Source of the DNA: Euonymus europaeus
Lineage: Eukaryota; Streptophyta; Magnoliopsida; Celastrales; Celastraceae
DNA: 64,000 bases
NCBI GenBank assembly: GCA_963580455.1
Contig: OY756958.1
Location: forward strand, 17,186,501-17,250,500
Direction of reading: 5' to 3'
Position numbers and translations under genes: made by a program. Below, piece after piece: positions 53,760 to 64,000 of the stretch (within the stretch, counting starts at the first letter, position 1; each line of letters opens with the position of its first letter). Under the pieces are notes generated by a model. It saw nothing but the letters and a program-made list of their open reading frames with translations. It was not told the DNA's origin and did not search any database.

Positions 53760-56345
53760 TAGGTTGGGTCACGTTTGACATCATACATCATTCGACCCAC
53801 AAAGGTTTAGGTGGGAGTATGCTCAACCTTTAATCAACCTTATTTGAGTGTGGGTTGGGTCAGGTGAGAGGTATAGGTCTGGTTAAATAGGATCAGATCT
53901 TACTACTTCATTTAAAATTACATTCAAGTTCAATGTAGAATATTAACAACCAATATGCAGAATATGCACTCAATACATCACAATTAACAATCTGTATCCT
54001 TGCCATCGAACTTACATAGTAACATCCATACTTTCATTCCATAGTAATCAATTTCCTATTAACCTACAGCCAAATGACATAACAATCCATAAAAGAACTC
54101 AAGAACATGCACTCTATGCTTAATAAACTACATCTAAATTCCATAGTAACATCCATAGTATTTTCTATAAACCAACATAAAAAACCGCATTCTAATTCCA
54201 TAAAAACTGCATCCAAATTCTAGAAGATGCACTGCACTTAATGCATAACAATAAGTCAATAAGATCCAAATTCTATGGCATATTGCCTACAAAAGTAATC
54301 CACAAAGCCACAAACTACAAAGTGCATATTCTAAAATTAACAAAAGCACAATAACAATCATTTTCAACAGCCACTAGTCATCACTCATCGAATTCTTCAT
54401 AACATGTGAATTTACAAATTTATATCAATTTATCATGATTGCAGATAATAGCTGCTAGATAGCAGATATTGACAATCTGACAATGAAATTTATATCACCT
54501 TGTGCTACTAAAGATGTTCTCAACCAATCAGCCCAAGTCACAATAGACATTAAGTACAAGCAAACCAATATCTAGAAGAAAAAAGTACGAATGTTAATTC
54601 TAGTTTTTCAATAACTTTTTTCTCAACTAAAAGGTCAATAGAAATGGATTTCACCCTTAACCTATTTTGAGTACAAGTACTTCTAGTGTTTCAGGAGATA
54701 ATGGACTTCTATCTGGACTAAAAACTTGACCACTAGTACTGAATGTTGAATCAGAAGAAATAGTGGATACTGGTATGGCTAACATAGCCCTAGCCACACC
54801 AGAAAGAACAGGATACTTGTTGTTGTTGACCTTCCACCAAGCCAAAAAATCAAAAAATTTCATTAAAGTTCTCATAAGTTTAATCCAAATGCCTTCCCAC
54901 CTTTGTCATGTTTACCAAATTGTCATCTACTCTCATTCTCATGGCTATCCTTGAAAGTAATCATTTTCACACAATCTTCATCATTATCCTCCACCCTCAT
55001 TGATTTATTAGGTGGCTCAAATTGATCAAAACTATCTACTGTATCATTTGTCCCATCATTAAAGTGATCATACAGCCTTTGTCAGGACCTCTTTCACTTT
55101 CTTCACCATTAACTCCCTTCAAAATTGATCATATATCTCCTCAAAATAATATTTTAGATATTTCAACTTATAATAAGGATCAAGGACAATAGCCACATAT
55201 ACTAAATAATTCATGTTGTCCAAATTATCCCAATATTTATCAAACTTTGATTTCATCTGTTGAGCAATATGTCATCACTTTCGCAAAATTCTAACAGTCG
55301 ACTATGTAGTGAGACAACCTCAATGAAAAATGAGTTAGAACTAACATTGTTAGAAGTAGAGCACCTTAAGGCTATATTGTAAAAAAGTTTCAAAAATTCA
55401 CAAATGCCCTACCATTCTTCCAATCTTGTTCACTGGGTGGCCCAATGTTCTTCTTCATTTTCTCTTTCCTCACACTAGATGTACTAGTCTCATCACCAAC
55501 CTCAATGTTGTCAACCTACTTAAAATATCATCTATCATTTGCCTCAAGCATCTAAATGATTTTTTATACTTTACAACTACTTCCAACATCAAGTAAGTCG
55601 CATTCTATCGAGTGTACACATCTAATAAACACAAGGATTGTTTGCAATCAATCTTCACTTTATAATTCTTTTGTTCAAATTTCAATAACTATCAATCCAA
55701 TATGTTGTAATAGACATGTAATTTATATTTTTTTATTGATATCCATGTGTCGATTGTGATACACACCATCTCATTTTTCAAGTGTCTTTTCAATTTCTAC
55801 CTCTCCTCCATAAACTGTTTTACACAATCTATAGCAACTGCCATCCTAGATGGAAATTTGAATAATGGTTGAATAGAATGTACAAAATTTCTAAACCCGT
55901 CATTCTCAACACTTCTAAATGGTATCTCATCAACAATGATCATTTTAGTTAGTTCATTCCTAGTATCATCCTGATTAAAGTTGATAGCCTGAAGTACCAT
56001 CCTCCCTCTTCATAGTTTTAAAAGCTATATTTTTTTGGACTTTTTGGTACCTTCCTAAATGAGGACTTATCACATTTTTAGAAAATGATTTAAGTTTGTG
56101 ATCCCATGCGACTTTGATGAACAAAGATATTTTGATAAAAAATATGAACCTTTAATATAATTAAAAATGAGCCCATACCTAGGATGTTTGCGTACTCTTA
56201 CATCCGTTGTGCTTTGGAGGGTTTTCCTCCTTGTCGTTGTTGATATCCTCCTTTTTAGGTTTAGGTTTGGAGATCGGGTCCTTGATGCTAGTTGGATCTT
56301 CTTCAGCCCCATGAATTTGGTTCACTAAGTTAGTCATAACTACAT
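53760..56345 (-). mobile_element. hAT transposon remnant
   Basis: It carries a hAT transposase pseudogene on the minus strand and lies between two parts of LINE ORF1. CTACACAAATA at 53750-53760 and CTACATCAATA at about 56340-56350 are similar and may be a decayed 8-bp duplication. No matching terminal inverted repeats are seen, so the limits are approximate. Confidence 0.6.
54657..56337 (-). pseudogene. hAT transposase, decayed
   Basis: The N-terminal part (56000-55797) reads LTKMIIVDEIPFRSVENDGF, RNFVHSIQPLFKFPSRMAVA and DCVKQFMEE. The middle has only traces, such as TIDTWISINKK near 55770. The C-terminal dimerisation domain (54875-54657) is clear: WWKVNNNKYPVLSGVARAML, AIPVSTISSDSTFSTSGQVF and RSPLSPETLEVLV. 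Many stops and frameshifts lie between them. A BED zinc finger is not recognisable. Confidence 0.85.
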
Positions 56346-56359
56346 CAATAGAAAAAACC

Positions 56360-56840
56360 AAGAGTTCAAGGGCCTGGGTAATAATTCTTTTGGGAGTTCA
56401 TTTTGGTGGCTATAAGGTAGAAAATCCTTGATAGGGAGCCATAGAGTTTTGACGACCACCTCTTTGATTTAGCCCCTTTCAATCCTCTTACCCTAGTAAA
56501 GAATCTTCGGGATAATTATGAGTCTTTGTGGCTAAGAATCTATGACTTTTTGTTGGGTGGATTTACTGAGGAGGTGGGTAGAATGGCGGCTGGAAAGGTG
56601 GGTGAGGTCCTATTTGTTGATGTAGAAGAATCAGGAATAGGGGCAAGCGAATTTTTGAGAGTTCAAGTGTGGATGGAAATTGATAAACCTTTGAAGTGTG
56701 GTATGATGGTCAAGGTGGGATATTCAATGTTTTGGGTTCATTTTTCTTATGAAAGGCTACCAAATTTTTATTTTGAATGTGGTAGGATTGGTCATTCAGA
56801 TAAGGAGTGCCCCATGCTAAAAATTCTAGCCATACACTAG
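56360..56840 (+). pseudogene. LINE ORF1, central and zinc-knuckle part
   Basis: After several stops (KILDREP*SFDDHLFDLAPFN), the frame from 56526 reads LWLRIYDFLLGGFTEEVGRM, EFLRVQVWMEIDKPLK and YERLPNFYFECGRIGHSDKE with a CCHC knuckle (C-x2-G-x3-H-x4-C, first Cys replaced by Phe-Glu context), ending at 56838. This is the DUF4283 and zf-CCHC_4 arrangement of plant LINE ORF1, the RNA-binding protein. Confidence 0.8.
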
Positions 56841-57375
56841 GAAGCTCTTATAAATCTTTTCAATATAGTGTGTGGCTTCGAGCTAATGTTCCTATTCACA
56901 ACAGGTTTGGAGTTTCATGGGATATAAGTCTATGAAACTAAAAGTGAATTTTAGTAATGACAAACAATCAAGTAATCAGAGTAACAGGGGTTTTTAGAGC
57001 CAAAGGTTGGATCTTTGCATTTGAGGTGGGTGATGTGCCCAATTTAGAGGTGGAAGCAGTATAGGGATCTCACAATTCTACAGCTCAAAGTTCCCCAAAG
57101 TAGAAGATGGCCCTGATTCCAGAGAAAAGTGTATCTAGTGATGGTCTATCTAAAACTATCCAATATTCCAATATGGTACAAAGGACATGGAAGAGGCAGG
57201 CCAAAGCAATGAAATATGTTAGTTGCTCAACTATCCTTCCTTTGAAATGGAAAGTAGATGTAGTGGAAGGTTTGGTAATAGTTGCTCATCAAAAGAAGTG
57301 AAAGTTTGAACAATACACTAATATCGAGTTTAACGATATTGAGGTGGTGGCTGGTGATTAGCCTTGCTCAACATT

Positions 57376-60300
57376 ATGAAAATATTGTCTTGGAATTATA
57401 AGGGGCTTGGGAACTAGCCTACAATTTGTGAACTTTACCAACTGGTGAAATTTAAAGTGCCCAGTAGTTGTTTTTTTAGTGAGATAAAGTTATTTTTGGT
57501 TCAAGTTCAATGTATTGAAATTCATCTTGGTTTTGGCAGTTCCTTTGTAGTAGATCCTGTTGGTCATAGTGGTGGCCTTCTTTAACTTTGGAAATCCGAG
57601 TTAAAGGTATCTCTAATTAACTATTCCCAATCTCACATTAATGTTTCGGTGGTTGAGCAAGGCAGTAGTGTTCAATGGTGTTTTACTGACTTCTACAACC
57701 ACCCTACGACTTCTTTGAGATATGATTCTTGGGACGATCTGTGTAGAATCTTCCCTTTCAATTAGGCATGGTTATGTGTAGGGGATTTTAATGTTATTTC
57801 TAATCTGCAAGAAAAAGTGGGTGGTAGTTTAAATTTTGATATACATATTTAATGTTAAACCAAATTACCAATGATTTTGGTCCTCTTGCTTTGGGTTACT
57901 GTGGTCCCAAATTCACTTGGAGCAATAGGAGAGTCTATGAATCAGATTTTATTAAAGAGTGTCTTGATTGGGTCATGGACAATTCAACTTGGTTGAGTCG
58001 ATTTCTCTCATTTGATGTCTTGAATGTTGCTTCGTCTACCTTGGATCATAGTTGTTTAAGACATTCCAGCCCCCACTTTGGGTTTTTCTTCTTGATTCCG
58101 CTATGTCAATTGGTAGGGGTCCAATGTTGATTACAAACGTGCTGTTCAACGGCACTAGCCTCAAGGTAATTATTCCAATGCTGGTCGATCATCTATGTTT
58201 GGTTTTTCTCATAGGTTGGATAGCTAAAGGAAAAATATCCAACATTGAATCGTGAAGTACAAGTGGGACCAAAATCACCAATTTATGTTTTTTGTAAGAA
58301 AATCTCAACTAAAAGTTGGAAAATGAATGTGCTGCCAACTAGAACAGTTTAAATAGGCTTCAGTCCTCAATTAATGTTCTTTGTCAAAATGAGAAACATT
58401 TCCTAAAGTAGCAGGCTAAAATTTCTTGGCTTCAAGAAGGAGACAGAAATTCCAGATTCATTCACAATCGTATTCAACAAAAAAAAATTCTATTTCAATC
58501 TCTTGCACTTAGGATTCATCAGGGGTTTCTCTTACTTCAGAGTTATTGACTAGCGCAACTTTCCATTATTATTTCTATACTATATTCCAAAGTTTTGTGG
58601 AGGATCCTTCTTCGAACGAATTCATTTCTATTATGCCTACTGTACTAGTTTTGCAAAATATGCATTCTCAATTTTGCAATAACTGTTCTACAGAAGAGGT
58701 TTTTTCTGTTGTATCGTATATTGATCTCAATAAAAGTCCTAGACTAGATGGGTATTCATGGACTTTCTTTATGCAATATTGAGAGATTATTGGGGATAAT
58801 ATTTTTTTTGGAGTCTAGAAGTTCTTGCATTCAGGTATGTTGTCTACAAATATTAATTGTACCTTTATTTCTTTGATTCTTAAACTATAGGATCCTTAAA
58901 AGGTGACAGATTGTGACGCCCCAGCCCAAATTCCAAGCACTGAGCCGGGAGCGCCACTTTAGACGTTCACTTTGTCACTATGGACCTCACCACACGTCAT
59001 CCTACCCCGAATTCTAATAGAAATTCGACAGCACCTCTCCATATATCAGAGGGTGCCAACTTGAAGTCACATATCACTTAACACATTAAAGATAATCAAT
59101 AATAATCAGAGAAGTTCCGCAGCCTAACAGGGCCTCTGACTAACTATCCACATTCACACACTAGGCAGGGCCTCAGGCCTCCTAATCACATGCAATTAAT
59201 AAGCAGAGCATAATCATATCAATAATATCATCAAGACTATCAAAGTCTATCATTTTGGACCCAAGGTCCACCATCCAAGTACGAGAGTCCCGATCACACG
59301 GCATACCTCCCGACCATCCATCCAACATATCGAAAAGGTATTTAAGCAACATAATATTCAACCAATAAAAGTACTATATGTACTTAATTCATAACCAAGG
59401 TTCCCAAACAACCAAACATAATCCTAGTGCTCCTAGGGTGGCCATCCATGTCACGCAGCCTCCTACTGATCTGCAGCCTAGTTTTCAGCACCAGACTCAC
59501 CTAAAGGATAGAAAAAAAGGAATAGGGTGAGTAGGAGACTCAGTAGGGAACATAAGAGGAGTCATTAAGAATGTAAAGGATGAATATTTAAACAAGTTAA
59601 ATGCAGTAACATGGCATCTAAAATGTCACAACATGTCCAATTATGTCATGCAAAAGAATTTTATATATAAGAAAATCCTATATATATATACGTAACTACA
59701 TGATGCATAAATAAGGATTATCATGCCCAATAGATGATTAAGCACTCAAAGGGTATGCAAGTAATGAATAATCATTAATCAACAAAAGTTCGTTCTTCCT
59801 AAGGAACAATTTAGGAAAGAACACAAAAGGTAATGACCAATGAAGAAATTCAAGAGCTCTTTAAAGAACAAAGAACACGATAAAGAAAATGGGGTAAGAA
59901 TCCCTACCTCATTACCCAAGTAAAAGCTTACCAACTCAAATTCCAAAACTAGCGTTTCGAGCTTTTCTCTCAACCTATCAATTTCAACCAACCAATCCCA
60001 TATACATGACACCCACATACCATTAAAACATGAATTTATTCATAAATCAAGATAGACATACCTTCTCTCTCTATGATTTCAACAAATCCTCCAAACTCCA
60101 CCCAATTCGAAACTCAACCTAAACCAATGATCAAACCTAGTAAAACAATCATAAATAACCCTAGAATCAACATATCTAATCCCTACATTTCATCTATTAC
60201 CGAATCAAACGAAATCTAGAAAAACCCTAGATTTTTCAAAACCATAAAAACTTACTTGAATCTTAGAAATATCCTCCAAATCTTGTTTAAATCTTTAATC

Positions 60301-61764
60301 CAAGCTCCACATCTTCAATAATCTCTCAAAACCTCACTTTCTCACTCTAATTTTCTCTCACTCTCTCTCTAAAATCGGCTTCTCCAAGAAGAATGAAGAA
60401 AATGGCTCGCGTAACATCCAGCTCGAGGAGCGCCTAAGCGCTCGGAATTGTGCCTAGGTGCATTGGCTTTAAGTTTTGGGTTAAACACGCTGTTCTGGGC
60501 GCTATCCTGGGTGTGCACAGAATGTGCGCCTAGGCGCCCATGCACCAATTCCATTTCTGTTGCCCACTGGACTGAGCGGACATTTTTTACACACCTAGGC
60601 ACAATGCCTAGGCATGTGGCCTTAATTTCCTAGCTCCGTCTTAGTCTTAGCTTTGATTTGATATATTAAGGACCTCAAACGGACATCTCTGCTAAAAGTT
60701 ATGACCGATTTACTAAACCTAGTTCAAAAACTACTCTTTACGGTCTTATACATCTCCAATGGTCTGTTACCTCTTCAAACCCATTTTTCAATAACTTATT
60801 ACTTAAAATTTAACCAAACATAATATTTTTGGGTCGGGGTTTCACACAAATTATTGTCCCATTAGTCTATGCAATGTGTTTTATAAAATCATCGCCAAGC
60901 TCCTAGCAAACCGGTTGAAGTTTATGTTGTTGACTATCATTGGTGGTAATCAATCTACTTTCATATCAAGTAGATTGATTATCGATAATATTATTATGGC
61001 ATATAAAGCTTTACATTCCATGAAAATTAAGCATCACAACAAAAAAAGATGATATAGTGGTTAAACTAGACATGAGTAAAGCTTATGATAGAGTTGAGTG
61101 AGGTTTCCTGGAAGCAGTTATGGCAAAAATTGGGTTTTTGTTTTGCTACATGGATTAGATGGATTTCCCAATGTGAGAACTATTTTTTATTATGTCATTT
61201 TTAATGGTGTTCCAAGTGATGCAATTTCGCCTCAACGCGGTTTAAGGCAAGGTGACCTTTTATCCCTTCTTTTTTTCCGTGCACAAGAATGTTGAGCCAA
61301 CGATTTTCCAATATTAATCCTCGGGTGACATGGTGGGCATTCCTTTTGGAGATGGCAGAATCTAAGCCTCTCATCTTTTCTTTTGTTTCTTTTTTTTGTT
61401 GCTAATGACTAGTTATTTTTTTATCAAGATTCTACTACTGCCTGGGAGTGTGTATGTGCATGGCTTGATTCTTATGAGCTTGGGCCGGGTCAAAAGCTCA
61501 ATATAGAAAAAACCTCATTATTCTTTGGCAAGCATACTCCGTGGAATTCAAGGATAGTCTTATGCAGTCTATTGGTATTCCTGAAATTACCTCTTTTGAG
61601 ATGTATCTAGGCCTCTCAACTATGATTGATAGAGTTAAGTCTGAATCTTTGAGATTTTTTGTTGAAAAAGTGTCACAGAAATCTCAGCGTTCAAATAATC
61701 ATTTCCTATCTACTACATGGCATGAAGTGCTTATTAAGTTGGTTATCCAAGCAATCCCTACTTA
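57376..61764 (+). pseudogene. LINE ORF2: endonuclease and reverse transcriptase
   Basis: The APE-type endonuclease starts MKILSWNYKGLGN and has CVGDFNVISNLQEKVGG, GPKFTWSNRR and LDHS (57376-58070). RT begins about 58710 with DLNKSPRLDGYSWTFF, is interrupted by the LTR at 58912-60846, and resumes CPISLCNVFYKIIAKLLANR. ISPQRGLRQGDLLS follows near 61225-61265 and LNIEKTSLFFG near 61498. The FADD box region is a stop-rich VANDXLFF trace. WHEVLIKLVIQAIPT at 61718-61762 marks the point of PIF insertion. Confidence 0.85.
58912..60846 (-). mobile_element. Solo gypsy LTR inside LINE RT (1935 bp)
   Basis: On the minus strand it begins TGTGAAACCCCGACCC and ends GGGGCGTCACA. Flanks are CAGAT (58907-58911) and CAAAT (60847-60851), a 5-bp duplication with one change. 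Removing it joins AAGGTGACAGAT to TATTGTCCCATT and restores the LINE RT reading VTDYCPISL. No gag or pol inside. A GCGCCTAGGCGC palindrome is at 60526-60537. It is the same family as 13376-14643. Confidence 0.9.
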
Positions 61765-61863
61765 GGGTATGCTTGGATTGAGGGTTTGAAGAGTTAAGTG
61801 GGGGAAGTTAAGTGAGGTAGTGTTTATAAACCTTACTTGGTTATAAATTAGTAAAGTTTAAGA

Positions 61864-61940
61864 GGGTAGTGTAGGGGATAAATTACCCCCTACTCTACCC
61901 TCATCAACTCATAATTATAACCCCCCGATTTGGGGGGTTA
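61864..61940. repeat. Two subterminal hairpins of the PIF element
   Basis: GGGTAGTGTAGGGG at 61864-61877 pairs with CCCCTACTCTACCC at 61887-61900 with one mismatch. TAACCCCCC at 61918-61926 pairs perfectly with GGGGGGTTA at 61932-61940 around a 5-nt loop. Confidence 0.85.
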
Positions 61941-63213
61941 GAGAGGTGAGAGAAATATATTTTTCTTGCCCTTCCTATTATGCCCCTCAAAAACCTTTTG
62001 TTTCACATCATGAGGAAACATTTTACCTAGCCGTTCTCTCTGCTTCTTTCACCCAGCCGTTTTCTCTGCTCCAGCTGAAGCTCTTCCAGGTTAGGATTCG
62101 CCTTCTCATCAGTTTTCTTTGTCTTGATTTAGATGCATTTTTCTTCTTGCTTTTGTTACTTTGTCATCTGGGTAATTTTTGGGTGTTTTTCTTTTGCCGT
62201 GATGTTTGTGATAGGTTGATTTCAAGGGTGGTACAAGCTACTACAAGTTCAGAGACATCTACAGGTCCTTGTGAGTGCCAATTTATTCATTCAAAGTAAA
62301 ATATATGTGGATCAATTGCTTTTCTCAAGGTTGCATTTGCTGATTATGTAATTTTTCATAGAAACCATTCAGTTTTATTGTTGAGATTTACAATGTGGAT
62401 TGTGGAGTTCTTGCAGATATGATTAGTATTGAATTAATAGAGATTTTTGGGGCACAATACAATGGGGGGTGAGTTAGTTGTTGAGGTAGTTAGTTGCTTA
62501 ATTTATTTCATCTCTTTGTATTTCAAGTTTGTGAGGGTTTGCTTATGGAGACGTGGAGAATTGTATCTTGTTTCACCCTTCATGTGAGGGCTGTGAAAAT
62601 GGTTTTTCCCTCTAACTGAAATTCTATATTTTCTTTTGCCCCTCTCTTTCTCTACCTCTGTCATTTCTTTTGATCTCTCGGATTCCCTCAACACTTGCGT
62701 TGAAATGATTTAGTTTCACTTTAAAATGAAATGATTTCCATTAAATCAGGGACAAGATTTAGTTAATTATAGCTTAAGCCAGTAACATATATAGTTAAAT
62801 ATGTTCTATTTTCCTTGGACCCAATCACTCTCTAGTGTTCTTTTGGGTCAACATCTTAATGAGTTTGATTTTAAAACAATGCAATTTATGGCACTAAAGA
62901 GTAAAAACAGTGACTAGATATTCCCCCATTAAACAAAAGTTGGGATCTGTAGGAAAGAGCAAGACTAATGATATTTTTAAGAAAAGATACTCAATGTCCT
63001 TCATCTGGTCCACCATTGAATTCTCTTTATATGTGAGCTTACTGCAAAAAGGGCATGGGAATACAAGTGCATATGCCTTTTATAAAATTTATGTTGCTTG
63101 TTTCAATCTCATGTATGCTTTGAGTTAGTTAAAGATAGAGCATATGACTGGTTTTTCAATTGATTCATCACATGTGCACTTTCTTGTTTCGTAGGATCTC
63201 ATATTGTTGATAG
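61941..63213 (+). other. PIF 5' region, no confirmed gene
   Basis: Frames at 61946-62299 and 62910-63128 show no domain. PIF elements often carry a second Myb-like gene, but I see no SANT/Myb signature here. It may be the transposase leader, possibly with introns. Confidence 0.4.
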
Positions 63214-64000
63214 ATGGCTAAGATTGGTGGTTTGGATGAGCATATCTTCTATGCTATAATATGTTGGTTGCACTTAAGTAGATCATTTCTTCTCATATCA
63301 ACATATTTATTGACTCTCAAGTATTGTATACAACAATCTCGAAATACAAATATTTGTACCTCGTTGCGGTTAGAAAGAGAGCAAGTTAGAGATGAATTGT
63401 TGAGGCATATATGTCATAGTGAAGCACAATGTCGTGGTTTCATTCGAATGAGTCCATCAGCATTCTTCAATTTGTGTCGCATCCTTGTTAGAGATGGAGG
63501 TCTCCAACCAACTCGACAAGCCACTGTTGAGGAACAAGTAGTCAAGTTTTTATACATTGTTGGACACAATGTGAGACATATATCTATGAACACAATTTTT
63601 CGTCGGTCGGGAGAGACAATTAGCCGGCATTTTCATAGTGTGCTTAGGGCTATGATTCAAGTAGAGGAGATTTTTGTCAAGCAGCCAGATGGTTCTCAAA
63701 TTGCTCCTGAAATTGCTAGCCATAATAGATTCAACCCATATTTTAAGGTGAATGTCAATCCTCTTTACTAATTTGAATAAATATTGCATGTTAGCTTACT
63801 TGTAGTCAATGTCAGGATTGTATTGGTGCTATTGATGGGACACATATTCGTGCAAAAGTGCCCATTGCTGATGCCCCTAGGTTTCGTGGTAGAAAAGATT
63901 GGCCAACCACAAATGTCATGGTTGCATGTACATTTGACATGAAGTTTACTTATGTGTTGACTGGTTGGGAGGGTAGCGCATCAGACTCCAGAATTATAAA
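63214..64000 (+). CDS. PIF/Harbinger transposase (HARBI1/ALP1-like), partial
   Basis: The open frame from ATG 63214 has a hydrophobic start, then ERE...RHICHSEAQCRGFIRMSP, AFFNLCRILVRDGGLQPTRQ and a helix-turn-helix-like EEQVVKFLYIVGHNVRHISM-NTIFRRSGETISRHFHSVL. At 63748 a GTGAAT donor opens a 68-bp intron ending TGTCAG at 63815. Exon 2 continues in phase with DCIGAIDGTHIRAKVP (first catalytic Asp), FRGRKDWPTTNVMVA, FDMKFTYVLTGWEGSASDSR (second Asp) and runs off the window before the Glu. Without the splice the frame stops at 63769. No stop or frameshift is seen, so the gene could be functional. A domesticated ALP1-like gene is possible, but the flanking TTA and terminal repeat favour a transposon. 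Confidence 0.85.

Larger units (their letters stand above)
53390..61764 (+). mobile_element. L1-type LINE with nested hAT, solo LTR and PIF insertions
   Basis: ORF1 begins about 53572, resumes after a hAT remnant near 56360 and ends at 56838. ORF2 starts at ATG 57376 (endonuclease, then RT). RT is interrupted by a solo LTR (58912-60846), and the LINE is cut at 61764 by a PIF/Harbinger insertion. Its 3' end is therefore beyond the window. Numerous stops make it inactive. Confidence 0.8.
61765..64000 (+). mobile_element. PIF/Harbinger transposon, 3' end outside the window
   Basis: Starts GGGTATGCTTGGATTGAGGG after TTA (61762-61764), the PIF target triplet, and inserts into the LINE ORF2. The transposase is on the plus strand from 63214. 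Subterminal hairpins lie at 61864-61940. The other end and the second TTA should lie beyond 64000. Confidence 0.75.

Noticed and set aside
1..64000. Bacterial-style defence, biosynthetic or phage system
   Set aside because: All recognisable coding sequence belongs to plant transposable elements. No ribosome-binding-site-led gene clusters are present.

Overview
This window is nuclear DNA from a flowering plant, probably a eudicot (the species cannot be told from the sequence). It is AT-rich and almost wholly made of transposable elements nested in one another. I found no host protein gene, rRNA gene or tRNA gene. The plant assignment rests on tRNA-iMet and tRNA-Asp primer sites, Athila, Tat/Ogre and Ty1/copia coding remnants, a Helitron carrying an RPA-like OB-fold exon, PIF/Harbinger, hAT and MULE elements, an L1-type LINE, and plant-type GT-AG introns.

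Layout. 1-1601: microsatellite, then the 3' end of an Ogre/Tat-like LTR. 1607-3437: solo gypsy LTR. 3438-12304: decayed Ty1/copia element (+ strand), holding a MULE (4271-6090) in its leader and a small MITE (9786-9901) in its RT region. 13376-14643: truncated gypsy LTR. 14644-18574: Athila-like fragment split by a solo copia LTR (16398-17876). 18642-20111: copia fragment on the minus strand. About 20771-28616: 5'-truncated Tat element on the minus strand, with an antisense three-exon accessory gene on the plus strand. 28617-44054: large Ogre-like element (+) with two recognisable LTRs; the left LTR carries a solo LTR (30530-31785) and the right LTR a Helitron (42441-43827). 44055-44965: about five monomers of a 182-bp satellite. 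45577-52218: young non-autonomous Athila-like element (minus strand; LTRs differ at about 2.4% of positions by hand count). 53165-53360: SINE-like repeat. About 53390-61764: L1-type LINE, interrupted by a hAT remnant and a solo LTR. 61765 to the end: PIF/Harbinger element inserted in the LINE, with an apparently open transposase that runs off the window.

How the parts work together. There is no operon-like logic. Each element encodes or once encoded its own mobility proteins: gag, protease, RT, RNase H and integrase for LTR elements, endonuclease and RT for the LINE, and DDE transposases for hAT and PIF. Most are broken by stops, frameshifts or nested insertions. The best-preserved coding sequences are the PIF transposase (63214-64000), the Tat pol (one frame with only three stop codons) and the Athila gag/protease. 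Insertion history can be read at base level, because several insertions have target-site duplications or a matching empty site in this same window.

No new gene system is proven. The most interesting items are accessory genes and sequence motifs inside the retrotransposons: the antisense Tat gene with its own TATA box, introns and poly(A) signal; a sense accessory ORF near the 3' end of the Ogre-like element; the Helitron OB-fold exon; and short hairpin motifs in Ogre-like LTRs whose arms appear to co-vary.
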